Below the pieces are notes generated by a model, which was not told where the DNA came from, did no database searches, and was given only the letters and a program-made list of their open reading frames with translations. From the NCBI GenBank assembly GCA_020249285.1, contig JADCFX010000010.1, positions 1 through 64,000 of the forward strand: 64,000 nucleotides of DNA. The letters run 5' to 3'. This DNA comes from Roseomonas sp. (lineage in GTDB: Bacteria > Pseudomonadota > Alphaproteobacteria > Acetobacterales > Acetobacteraceae). Made by a program: the position numbers and the translations under genes. Below, one piece after another: positions 26,017 to 33,768 of this stretch (position 1 is its first letter; every line of letters starts with the position of its first letter).

Positions 26017-26468
26017 ATCGCGGTTGGATCGCCGTGGCCTGCGCCGATCATGTCGCTTTGGGCGTGGCGGGCGGCTTCATGCAGGTCTGCCACGGCAAGG
26101 CAGCGCCGCTGCGCCGCATGCGTCCCGGGGATTATGTCGCCTATTATTCCCCTACCGAAGCATTCCGAGTTCGCCAATCGCTACAAGCCTTCACCGCCAT
26201 AGGCGTTATTCGGGATACAGACCCCTATTGCTTCGATATGGGCGCCGGATTTCAGCCATGGCGGCGGAATGTGGATTGGCTAGTCAGTCAAGCAGCGGAT
26301 ATCCGCCCTCTATTGGGAAAGCTGGAATTCACCGCCGGTCGCGGTTCCGCCTGGGGCTTCCCGTTACGCTTCGGGGTCTTGGCGGTGAGCGATGCAGATA
26401 TCAGCGTGATTGGTGCGGCAATGAGAGCCTTACTGCAAGCTGCCAAAACAGACGCGCCGCAAGGGTGA
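26013..26468 (+). CDS. EVE domain protein (UPF0310 type)
   Basis: 151 aa from ATG 26013, coupled to the VOC gene by an ATGA overlap. [25 protein letters not shown] at the start, then [16 protein letters not shown] and TAIGVIRD are typical of EVE/UPF0310 proteins, a fold related to PUA and YTH domains that recognise modified bases. It may read modified or damaged nucleic acid. Pairing with VOC and WYL genes forms a compact three-gene unit. No toxin or restriction gene is adjacent. Confidence 0.85.
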   Translation: MNRGWIAVACADHVALGVAGGFMQVCHGKAAPLRRMRPGDYVAYYSPTEAFRVRQSLQAFTAIGVIRDTDPYCFDMGAGFQPWRRNVDWLVSQAADIRPLLGKLEFTAGRGSAWGFPLRFGVLAVSDADISVIGAAMRALLQAAKTDAPQG

Positions 26469-26482
26469 GTTAAGCACCGATA

Positions 26483-28204
26483 TTAGCCCCCCCGCCCCGC
26501 CCGCAACAAACGCCCCGGCAGCGCGCCAGTCGCGACCCCATCGCGATAGGTCACTGCGCCATTCACAATGGTCGCGGCATAACCATCCGCTTTTTGCAGC
26601 AAGCGCCGACCACCCGCCGGTAAATCGCGCACCATGCGCGGCGCTTGCAGCTTCAGCGCGGCGAAATCAATCACGTTCACATCCGCCTTCATGCCCGCGC
26701 GCAGAATGCCGCGATCATGCAAGCCCGCCGCGCGCGCGGTGTCAGATGTCAGGCGGCGGATCATTTCCTCAACGGGGAACACCGCTTCCTTCGCATCCCG
26801 CGCCCAATAGGAAAGCAGGAAGGTCGGGAAGGACCCGTCCGAGATAAAGCCCACATGCGCGCCACCATCAGATAGCCCGGCAATGGCATTGGGATGGCGC
26901 AGACACTCCGCACTCGCGGAAAGCGTGTAATCAGCAAAATTCGTGAGTGGCGCAAAGATAAAGCCGCGCCCATCATCCGCGATCAGCAGATCATAAGCGA
27001 CTTCCTCGGCGCGGCACCCTTCCCGCGCGGCCATGGCAGCGATGGAAGCCGAAGCGGGCGGCGCGTAATCCGGCGGATCGCCGAAGGGGAACATGCGTTC
27101 AAAAGCAAGCCGCGAAATCAGCGGAAAATTGCTGCCCGAGATGCGATCTTCGGAAAGAATGCGCGCGCGCCGACCCGGTTCCGCCATGGCAGCAGCACGC
27201 TCAGCAGCGGGTAGATGCGCAATTTCCTTATAGCTTGGGCAGCCGGAAAACGGGTTCTGGCTGCCTTCCAGCCCCAGCAGAATGCCAATCGGGCGCGGCG
27301 GAAACACGGGACGGATCGGCAGGCCCGAAGCCGCCGCGCCATCGGAAAGGGCGAGCAATTCCTTCCAGGCTTCCGTGCGGTCATGCCGCGCCGTGAGCGA
27401 GAACACCACCGGTTGACCAGTCGCTTCCACCACGCGGCGCACCATGGCGAATTCAGTGGCGGGATCAGGCGTGTTCCAATCGGAAACCAGTTCCAGCAAG
27501 CCACCGCCGCCATCGCGCAGTCCTTGCGCCAGACCGCGCAATTCATCTTCCTGCGCGCGGAGTGTCGGCGTCGGGTCGCCCTTCAGCGTCTTGTGGCTGA
27601 TGGTGCGCGAAGTGGAAACGCCAAAGGCACCCGCGCGCACCGCATCGGCGGTAATGGCGCGCATGGCGGCGATATCCGCCTGATTGGCGTTTTCCAAATT
27701 CAGCGCGCGTTCGCCCATCACATGCACACGCACCGCGCCATGTGGCAGCAGGGCGCAAATATCCATATCCCGCGGACGCGCGGCCAAAGCATCCAGATAT
27801 TCGGGGAAGCTTTCCCAAGCCCAGTTCAGCCCCTCATGCAAAATTGGGCCGGGGATGTCTTCCACGCCTTCCATCAATTCGATCAGCTTGTCGCGATCCG
27901 CCGCGCGGCAGGGTGCAAAACCAACGCCGCAATTGCCCATCACCGCCGTCGTCACGCCATGCCAGGCGGAAGGTGCCAAATGGGAATCCCACACCGCCTG
28001 CCCATCATAATGCGTGTGGATATCAACAAAGCCCGGCGTCACCAGCTTGCCGCGCGCGTCAATTTCTGTCGCGCCGCGTTCCGGCACCTGGCCAATGGCG
28101 GTAATGCGCCCGCCGGCCATGGCGACATCCGCCTCAAACGGCGCAGCCCCTGTGCCATCCACCACAACGCCGCCACGGATCACGATATCGGTCATGGGCT
28201 TCAT
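26483..28204 (-). CDS. N-acyl-D-amino-acid deacylase family amidohydrolase
   Basis: 573 aa (570 if ATG 28195, which has better spacing from AGGG, is used). Amidohydrolase landmarks: IRGGVVVDGTG, metal motif PGFVDIHTHYDGQ at about 57-69, MGNCGVGFAPC (the D-aminoacylase Cys), SGLPIRPVFPPRP, and SDGGAHVGF for the late metal Asp. It hydrolyses N-acyl-D-amino acids or related amides with Zn. It stands alone, converging with the EVE gene. Substrate range cannot be read from the sequence. Confidence 0.9.
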   Translation of the reverse strand: MKPMTDIVIRGGVVVDGTGAAPFEADVAMAGGRITAIGQVPERGATEIDARGKLVTPGFVDIHTHYDGQAVWDSHLAPSAWHGVTTAVMGNCGVGFAPCRAADRDKLIELMEGVEDIPGPILHEGLNWAWESFPEYLDALAARPRDMDICALLPHGAVRVHVMGERALNLENANQADIAAMRAITADAVRAGAFGVSTSRTISHKTLKGDPTPTLRAQEDELRGLAQGLRDGGGGLLELVSDWNTPDPATEFAMVRRVVEATGQPVVFSLTARHDRTEAWKELLALSDGAAASGLPIRPVFPPRPIGILLGLEGSQNPFSGCPSYKEIAHLPAAERAAAMAEPGRRARILSEDRISGSNFPLISRLAFERMFPFGDPPDYAPPASASIAAMAAREGCRAEEVAYDLLIADDGRGFIFAPLTNFADYTLSASAECLRHPNAIAGLSDGGAHVGFISDGSFPTFLLSYWARDAKEAVFPVEEMIRRLTSDTARAAGLHDRGILRAGMKADVNVIDFAALKLQAPRMVRDLPAGGRRLLQKADGYAATIVNGAVTYRDGVATGALPGRLLRAGRGG

Positions 28205-28278
28205 CCCTGCTTGCTTGGGGCGAAGGTTAGACCATCAGCCGGCTTGGTGGAAAGCGCGTATGCTGGCTATTCCGGCCT

Positions 28279-29640
28279 TCAATTCGCAGGATCGCCAATT
28301 TCCTTGAACGCGCTTCTCATGCGCACAATCTTGCCCTCCAGCCGTGTCGGCAGCGGCCCGAAACTGAGCACCTTATTCAGGCTCGCTTCCGCCTCTGCCG
28401 TGCGGCCAATGCTCAGCAAAGCTTCGGCCAGGCCCATATGGGCATCCATGGATGTTGGGGCGCGGCGCGTTGCCTCGGTCATGGCTTCCAGCGCGCCCCT
28501 GCCATCATATTGCGCAAGGCGCAACCGGCCGAGCAATAAATGCGCTGCGGGGCTATAGGGGTCATAAACCAGCGCATCCTGCACAAGCTTCAAGGCTTCC
28601 TGGCTACGACCAAGCCGGAGCATGATTTCACCCTTTTCGGTCAAGCCGGTGGGATCATCGGGCCGCGAGGCTAGGCCTTTTTCGATTTCTTCCAGGGCTT
28701 TCGCGTAGTCACCCCGTTCGCGGATCACCTGCGCGATGCCGGTATGAATCCAGAAGGCGGCGGGGTCCAATTGCCGCGCGCGCGCATAATCCTCCATGGC
28801 GGCTTCCAGCCGGCCCAGCAGGAATTGCGCGCGGCCGCGGCCATAAACAAAGCCACCATCATTGGGGTTATTCGCAACCAGGGCAGAGAATATCACATAA
28901 GCATCCTGCCCGCGGCCGGACCGCAGGAAGGAACGCCCGATCAGCGCCCGCACCGTGCGTTGCGCGTCCGCATCAAGCCCATCCAGCAGCAGCATGCGAG
29001 TCAGTCGCTCACGCACTTCGGTTTCCACCCCAAGGGTCTGCGCAAGGTGCCAAGCGTAAAGCTTCGGGAAGATAACCCGCCAAACCTCTGGTGCGCCAGC
29101 GGCGAGCAGCGCATCCACCTCATTCAGGGCGAAGCCGCCGATATCAGCAATCTGCCCCTGCCCCGCGAGACGCAGGCGGAGCTTGAGCTTATTGTCATCC
29201 AGAATGATTTCCCCGGAAACGCGGCGTGGCGCGATGCCGAAAAGATTGCGCGCAATATCCGCCAGGGCACGCAGCGAAATGCCGGCAATGGGAACAGTGA
29301 AATCAGGCTTTTGGCCAATAAGTTCCACATGCGGGCGCACCACCCTTTCGGAAGTCACAACCCGTTCCGCTGCGGCAATCTGGTCAAGCAGGCGCAGCGC
29401 CACCACCTCGGCCGTCAGTCCGGTTTCCGCAAGCCGAGCGGGAACCTGAATGGGGGCAACTTCGATCGAATCCTGGTTTATTTCACGAACGATCAGAACA
29501 ATCAGTACCACCCCGATCATCACCGGCATTACGGTGAAAAGGACCGCCTGAACCTTGGTCCAAAGCTTCACAAGCCCAGATATCAGACCCTTCTTGCCTG
29601 TGGCTTCTTCGGCGGGTGGGGTTTTATGCTCTTCACTCAT
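28279..29640 (-). CDS. membrane-anchored TPR-repeat protein
   Basis: 453 aa. Short charged cytosolic N-terminus, one membrane helix at about 33-52 (AVLFTVMPVMIGVVLIVLIV), then a periplasmic region with no known motif (about 60-240). From about 245 to 440 there are at least five TPR-like helical pairs (for example NPNDGGFVYGRGRAQFLLGRLEAA, DPAAFWIHTGIAQVIRERGDY). It probably acts as a scaffold for envelope complexes. The partner is unknown; the adjacent PBP1A gene is separated by a repeat remnant. Confidence 0.8.
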   Translation of the reverse strand: MSEEHKTPPAEEATGKKGLISGLVKLWTKVQAVLFTVMPVMIGVVLIVLIVREINQDSIEVAPIQVPARLAETGLTAEVVALRLLDQIAAAERVVTSERVVRPHVELIGQKPDFTVPIAGISLRALADIARNLFGIAPRRVSGEIILDDNKLKLRLRLAGQGQIADIGGFALNEVDALLAAGAPEVWRVIFPKLYAWHLAQTLGVETEVRERLTRMLLLDGLDADAQRTVRALIGRSFLRSGRGQDAYVIFSALVANNPNDGGFVYGRGRAQFLLGRLEAAMEDYARARQLDPAAFWIHTGIAQVIRERGDYAKALEEIEKGLASRPDDPTGLTEKGEIMLRLGRSQEALKLVQDALVYDPYSPAAHLLLGRLRLAQYDGRGALEAMTEATRRAPTSMDAHMGLAEALLSIGRTAEAEASLNKVLSFGPLPTRLEGKIVRMRSAFKEIGDPAN

Positions 29641-29706
29641 GATGCGCGATTTTCACGATGTTAATGCCACCAAAATCAAGGAACGACCCATGCCAGCCGA
29701 AGGGTT

Positions 29707-29745
29707 CTAGACCAATTTAAAGCCAAGTGGAGTCACGAGGCGCGG
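29707..29745 (+). repeat. dispersed palindromic repeat, decayed copy C
   Basis: TCTAGACCAATTTAAAGCC then AAGTGGAGTCAC matches the first 35-40 bases of copies A and B. The right half of the inner stem is damaged (CACGAGGC instead of CACTTGGC) and the rest is missing. It lies between the TPR gene and the PBP1A gene, again outside coding sequence. Confidence 0.6.
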
Positions 29746-29793
29746 ACAGGCACGACAACAATTGCCCATCCGATGGAACTCGGGCAGCGAGGG

Positions 29794-31677
29794 CTAACCG
29801 CGCGGGCTGCCGCTTGCTGCCATTTCCAGGATTTCACGAAACAGCCGCGCTGGCAGCCCACCGCCCGCGACATTATCCATCGGCACCCCATCATCATTGC
29901 CAAGCCAAACGCCCATCACAAGGCCGCCACTGATGCCGATGAACCAGGCATCGCGGTATTCCTGCGTCGTGCCGGTTTTGCCGATGACCGTACGGCCAGG
30001 GGTGGCCGCTGCGCGGCCCGTCCCGCGCGCCACCACCGCCGCCATCATGCTGCGCATGGCTTCCATATGCTCAGGGGCGAAGGCACGTTGGGGGTCAGGT
30101 CGCGGCAAGGGCCAGGGGCGGCCTTCGGCCTTGGCTTCCGCCACACCGAAGGGCTCTACGCGTAAGCCGCCATTGGCAAAGGGGGCATAGGCCGCCACCA
30201 GATCAAGCAGCGTCACTTCCCCGGTGCCGAGCGCAATCGTGGCATCACGCGGAAAGGGGCCATCCAGCCCGGCGCGTCGCGCCACATCCGCCACTTTGCG
30301 ATAGCCGCCCGCCCGCTGCAGCAGCCGCACGGCTGAGGTATTCACACTATGGGCGAGCGCTTCTTCCACACTGATTTCACCGCGCGCGCGCCATTGGCCG
30401 TTGCTGGGTGACCAACCGCCAAGATTGAGCGCGGTATCGGCGATCATATCTTGCGGCCCAATGCCAGCTTCCAAGGCAGCGAGAAAAACAAAAGGCTTAA
30501 TAGCGCTGCCCGGTTGGCGGCGCGCCTGGGTGGCGCGGTTGAATGAGCTATTGCGGTAATCCTTCCCCCCCGCCATGGCACGCACCGCGCCGGTTGTGGC
30601 ATCCATCGCCACCACGGCACCCTGGTGCACCCCAGCCCGGCCCCCGGGCGTGCCCGGCCCGGTCAGAATGGCGTCAATGCGCGCTTCGGCTGCGGCTTGC
30701 AGCACGGGGTCGAGTGTGGTGCGCAGCACCAGATCAGCGCTGGCAGGCACGCGTCCTGCCATGCCATCCTGCACCCAATCGGCGAACCAGCCGGCATCGC
30801 GTGATGGGGCAACGGTGAAACGGATGTTTTCCGCCGCTTGTAAAGCCTGGGTCGCTGTCAGCGCGCCGGTTTCCGTCATGGCGGTCAGTACTTCCATCCC
30901 GCGCGTCATAGCCGCAGCCTGATTGACGCGCGGATTGATACGCGATGGCGCCTTGGGCAGCCCGCCCAACACCGCCGCCTGCCCAGGTGTCAGCCGCCTG
31001 GCCGAGACTCCAAAATAAAGCCGCGCCGCCGCATCCACGCCATAAGTGCCCGCCCCCAGATAGACGCGGTTCAAGTAAATCTCCAGTAATTCATCCTTGC
31101 TGAAACGCTGTTCCAGCCAAAAGGCCAGCATGGCTTCCTGCGCCTTGCGCTTCAGGCTGCGTTCCGGCGTGAGGAACAGGTTTTTGGCCAATTGCTGCGT
31201 GAGGGTCGAACCCCCCTGCACCACGCGGCCCGAGGAAAAATTGGCATGGACCGCGCGCGCCAGCCCGATAGGGTCTATGCCCCAATGGTCACGAAAGCGC
31301 CGATCCTCAATGGCGATGAAGGCGGCCGGCAGATGCGCCGGCATGTCGCGCAGCCTGAGCGTTTCCCCATACAAATCGCCATTGGTGGCAAGCAGTTTCC
31401 CATCCGAGGCCAGCAGCGTGGTGGAAGGCCGGCGCGTTGTCGCAAGCGCCGATTCCGGACGTGGCAAATCCCAGGCCAGGATCAGCAAAACCACCGAAGC
31501 CGCGATCAACCCCCAAATTGCGACGAGGAACCCAAAGCGCAGCAATCCGAAGCGCCGCCGCGGGCGCGCGGCAGGACGTGAGGGGGGGCCGGAAAGACGC
31601 GCGCCCAGAGCCTCTCTGGCCTGGCTGCGGGGGGGCGTGCCGGGTCGTTCTGAGGATCTGGCCCGGGTTGAGGCCAT
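29794..31677 (-). CDS. penicillin-binding protein 1A family (bifunctional transglycosylase/transpeptidase)
   Basis: 627 aa from ATG 31677 (GAAG nearby; an upstream in-frame start would add 26 non-conserved residues). Basic N-terminus, membrane helix about 47-69, GT51 domain with catalytic Glu in IAIEDRRFRDHWG (about 121-133) and GGSTLTQQLAKNLFL. The transpeptidase has S391-A-I-K394, S444-V-N446 and K567-T-G. It polymerises and cross-links peptidoglycan in the periplasm. It is divergent from the MFS gene. Confidence 0.95.
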   Translation of the reverse strand: MASTRARSSERPGTPPRSQAREALGARLSGPPSRPAARPRRRFGLLRFGFLVAIWGLIAASVVLLILAWDLPRPESALATTRRPSTTLLASDGKLLATNGDLYGETLRLRDMPAHLPAAFIAIEDRRFRDHWGIDPIGLARAVHANFSSGRVVQGGSTLTQQLAKNLFLTPERSLKRKAQEAMLAFWLEQRFSKDELLEIYLNRVYLGAGTYGVDAAARLYFGVSARRLTPGQAAVLGGLPKAPSRINPRVNQAAAMTRGMEVLTAMTETGALTATQALQAAENIRFTVAPSRDAGWFADWVQDGMAGRVPASADLVLRTTLDPVLQAAAEARIDAILTGPGTPGGRAGVHQGAVVAMDATTGAVRAMAGGKDYRNSSFNRATQARRQPGSAIKPFVFLAALEAGIGPQDMIADTALNLGGWSPSNGQWRARGEISVEEALAHSVNTSAVRLLQRAGGYRKVADVARRAGLDGPFPRDATIALGTGEVTLLDLVAAYAPFANGGLRVEPFGVAEAKAEGRPWPLPRPDPQRAFAPEHMEAMRSMMAAVVARGTGRAAATPGRTVIGKTGTTQEYRDAWFIGISGGLVMGVWLGNDDGVPMDNVAGGGLPARLFREILEMAASGSPRG

Positions 31678-31773
31678 AATCGCTTCATAACATAGCGCGC
31701 GCCCAGGCGAAACGGCGCATTGACGCGGCAGGGCAAGCCCCGGAACATCGGGCAAGTTTCAGGAGCGCCAGTT

Positions 31774-32928
31774 TTGGCAATGTCTCGTGGCATTTGGGTG
31801 ATTGGCGCGGCGGTCTTCACCATTGGTTTTTCCACCACCCTCGCCATGCCGTTATTCACCACCTATGCGGCGCGGGATGGCCAGGGCGCGGGCGGGCTTT
31901 CCGCCGCTTTCATTGCCTATGCGGCGAGTGCGATCATCTCTGCCCCCCTATTGGGGGGCCTGTCAGACCGGATTGGCCGCAAGCCCTGCGTTCTGGCGGC
32001 GCTGGCGCTCACCATTTGCGGCACCATTGCGCTGATCACGGCGCCGGGGCTTGCCGCACTCGCCTTTGCGCGCGGCATGCAGGGGCTGGCGGTTGGCTTG
32101 CTCGCCGGTGGTGCGACGGCCTGGGCGGCGGAATTAGCCGTGGGGCCGGAAGCCGGGCGCCGCGCCGCACAAGTCACCACGCTTGCGAGTGCGAGCGGCT
32201 TTGCCGCCGGCGGCATCGCCACCATGGCGGCTATTGAAATCTTCGGCGCCATCGAACCACCGCTGACCTTCTGGCTGCATATGACGGCGCTGGCGACGAT
32301 CTTTCTGTTGGTGCTGTTCCTGCCGGAAACCAAAACCCCGGCGCGCGTGGCATGGCTGCGCATGCCAAGTTTTCCGCGCAGCACTTTGCCCCTTTCGCTG
32401 AGCATGCTGGCGGCCTGGGCAGTGACGGGCACGGTGATCACGGCGGTGCCGACAGCGCTGACCGAGGTCGGCTATCCGCGCATGGGGCCGCTTGCGGTGT
32501 GCTTCATGATCTTAGTCGGGGCTTTGGTGCAGCAATTGATGGCGCGGATTGCCGCGCGCCGGTTGGTGCTGATTGGCCTGCCGGTGCTGGTGCTTGGTGC
32601 GGGTTTGGTCATGTGGGGCACGCTGCATGCCGCGTTATGGTCGCTGCTTTTGGGTGGCGCGCTGGTTGGCAGCGCGGCTTATGGGTTTTTGTATATTGGC
32701 GGGCTGGCGGGGGTTTCCGAAAAAGCGGGGCTGGACCGCGCCCGCGCGGCGGCGGGCGTTTTTCTGGTGGCGCATATCGGCTTTTGCATCCCGCCACTGA
32801 TGGCAGGCTTCGCCATGGATGCCTTTGGCGCTGGCGCGACGCTTACCGTTTTCTGGCTATTGCTGGCGGGGTTCGCAGCAAGCCTCATGTGGGCGCTGCG
32901 CGGCGCTGGTGAGGCCAAAGCCGGTTAA
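31774..32928 (+). CDS. MFS transporter
   Basis: 384 aa from TTG 31774 (AGGAG eight bases upstream); ATG 31780 two codons later is the alternative. Twelve hydrophobic segments and the MFS loop signature GGLSDRIGRKP after helix 2; FLPETKTP follows helix 6. Probably a drug/proton or metabolite efflux carrier of the inner membrane. Substrate not predictable. It is transcribed divergently from PBP1A, with under 100 bp between them. Confidence 0.9.
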   Translation: MAMSRGIWVIGAAVFTIGFSTTLAMPLFTTYAARDGQGAGGLSAAFIAYAASAIISAPLLGGLSDRIGRKPCVLAALALTICGTIALITAPGLAALAFARGMQGLAVGLLAGGATAWAAELAVGPEAGRRAAQVTTLASASGFAAGGIATMAAIEIFGAIEPPLTFWLHMTALATIFLLVLFLPETKTPARVAWLRMPSFPRSTLPLSLSMLAAWAVTGTVITAVPTALTEVGYPRMGPLAVCFMILVGALVQQLMARIAARRLVLIGLPVLVLGAGLVMWGTLHAALWSLLLGGALVGSAAYGFLYIGGLAGVSEKAGLDRARAAAGVFLVAHIGFCIPPLMAGFAMDAFGAGATLTVFWLLLAGFAASLMWALRGAGEAKAG

Positions 32929-32977
32929 GGGACGCCAATGAAGCACCAAGGCCGCTCGCACTATCAGTTGTATAAAG

Positions 32978-32992
32978 TAGTGCAATTCACTA
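32978..32992. promoter_or_regulatory. palindrome in the toxin-antitoxin promoter
   Basis: TAGTG-CAATT-CACTA is a perfect 5-5-5 inverted repeat 11 bp before the antitoxin ATG, embedded in an AT-rich stretch (TATAAA before, TATATT after) that could be the -10 region. It fits an operator for autorepression by a Phd/YefM-type antitoxin. Confidence 0.55.
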
Positions 32993-33002
32993 TATTTGTG
33001 CC

Positions 33003-33245
33003 ATGGATCAGATCATCTCAGCCGCCGAGGCAAACCGCGCCTTTTCCCGCCTGCTGCGCGAAGTTCGCGAAGAAGGCAGGCGCTTTGTGGTCACATCCCA
33101 TGGCGAGCAGGTTGCCCAGATCGGGCCTTGCAGCGCCGCCGAAGCAGGCCGCAAATCCGCGCGAGTGACCTTGCTGGCACGCCTTAAGGCGCAACCCGTT
33201 CAGAACATAGGCCGCTGGAGCCGCGACTCATTATACGAGCGCTGA
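33003..33245 (+). CDS. type II antitoxin, Phd/YefM family
   Basis: 80 aa. MDQIISAAEANRAFSRLLREVREEGRRFVVT is the Phd/YefM DNA-binding N-terminal fold (short strand, helix, helix, strand), followed by HGEQVAQIGP. The C-terminal half should wrap the toxin. The PIN-domain toxin gene starts 1 bp after the stop. The locus has a lower-GC promoter than its neighbours, in keeping with a mobile small module. Confidence 0.9.
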   Translation: MDQIISAAEANRAFSRLLREVREEGRRFVVTSHGEQVAQIGPCSAAEAGRKSARVTLLARLKAQPVQNIGRWSRDSLYER

Positions 33246-33246
33246 A

Positions 33247-33666
33247 ATGCGCGTCGCACTCGACACTAATATCCTTGCCTATGCCGAAGGCGTGAATGGC
33301 GAGGCGCGCAAGGATGCGGCGCTCAGGATATTGCAGGAATTTGGGGAGCATGAAGTGATGCTTCCCGTTCAGGCTCTGGGCGAGTTGTTTGTTGTGCTGA
33401 CGCGAAAGGCAAAGCGCGAGGCAGCGGAAGTGCGTAGCGCCTTGCTTGGTTGGTCTGATAGTTTTGCGATGATCGAGACAACGCCCGATGTGATTGTGGA
33501 GGCGATGGAATTGGTGACCACCCATCGCCTCAGCTTTTGGGATTCCGTGATGCTCGCCGCGGCAGCGCAGGCTGGATGCCGCTTCCTGCTTTCCGAGGAC
33601 ATGCAAGATGGCTTTACCTGGCGTGGGGTGACGATACGTAACCCCTTTAGCGATACGCCAATTTAA
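33247..33666 (+). CDS. PIN-domain toxin (VapC-like ribonuclease)
   Basis: 139 aa. Acidic PIN residues are all visible: Asp in ALDTNILAYA (D6), Glu in LGELFVVL (about 46), Asp in FWDSVMLAAA (about 99) and Asp in LLSEDMQDG (about 117-120). They coordinate Mg for RNA cleavage. The antitoxin gene is immediately upstream and probably translationally coupled. Targets (usually tRNA or rRNA) cannot be told from the sequence. Confidence 0.9.
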   Translation: MRVALDTNILAYAEGVNGEARKDAALRILQEFGEHEVMLPVQALGELFVVLTRKAKREAAEVRSALLGWSDSFAMIETTPDVIVEAMELVTTHRLSFWDSVMLAAAAQAGCRFLLSEDMQDGFTWRGVTIRNPFSDTPI

Positions 33667-33768
33667 GCGTATCGAGACCAATCACACGCCCGGATTGAAC
33701 CAAGCCCCGCGCCAATCAATGGCGCGGCCGGCGGATCGGCTACGATCCGCAACATGCCAAAACTCTAA

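Noticed and set aside
27215..28558. 447-codon plus-strand open frame across the amidohydrolase and TPR genes
   Set aside because: Composition is typical of an antisense frame in GC-rich DNA, and it spans two unrelated real genes.
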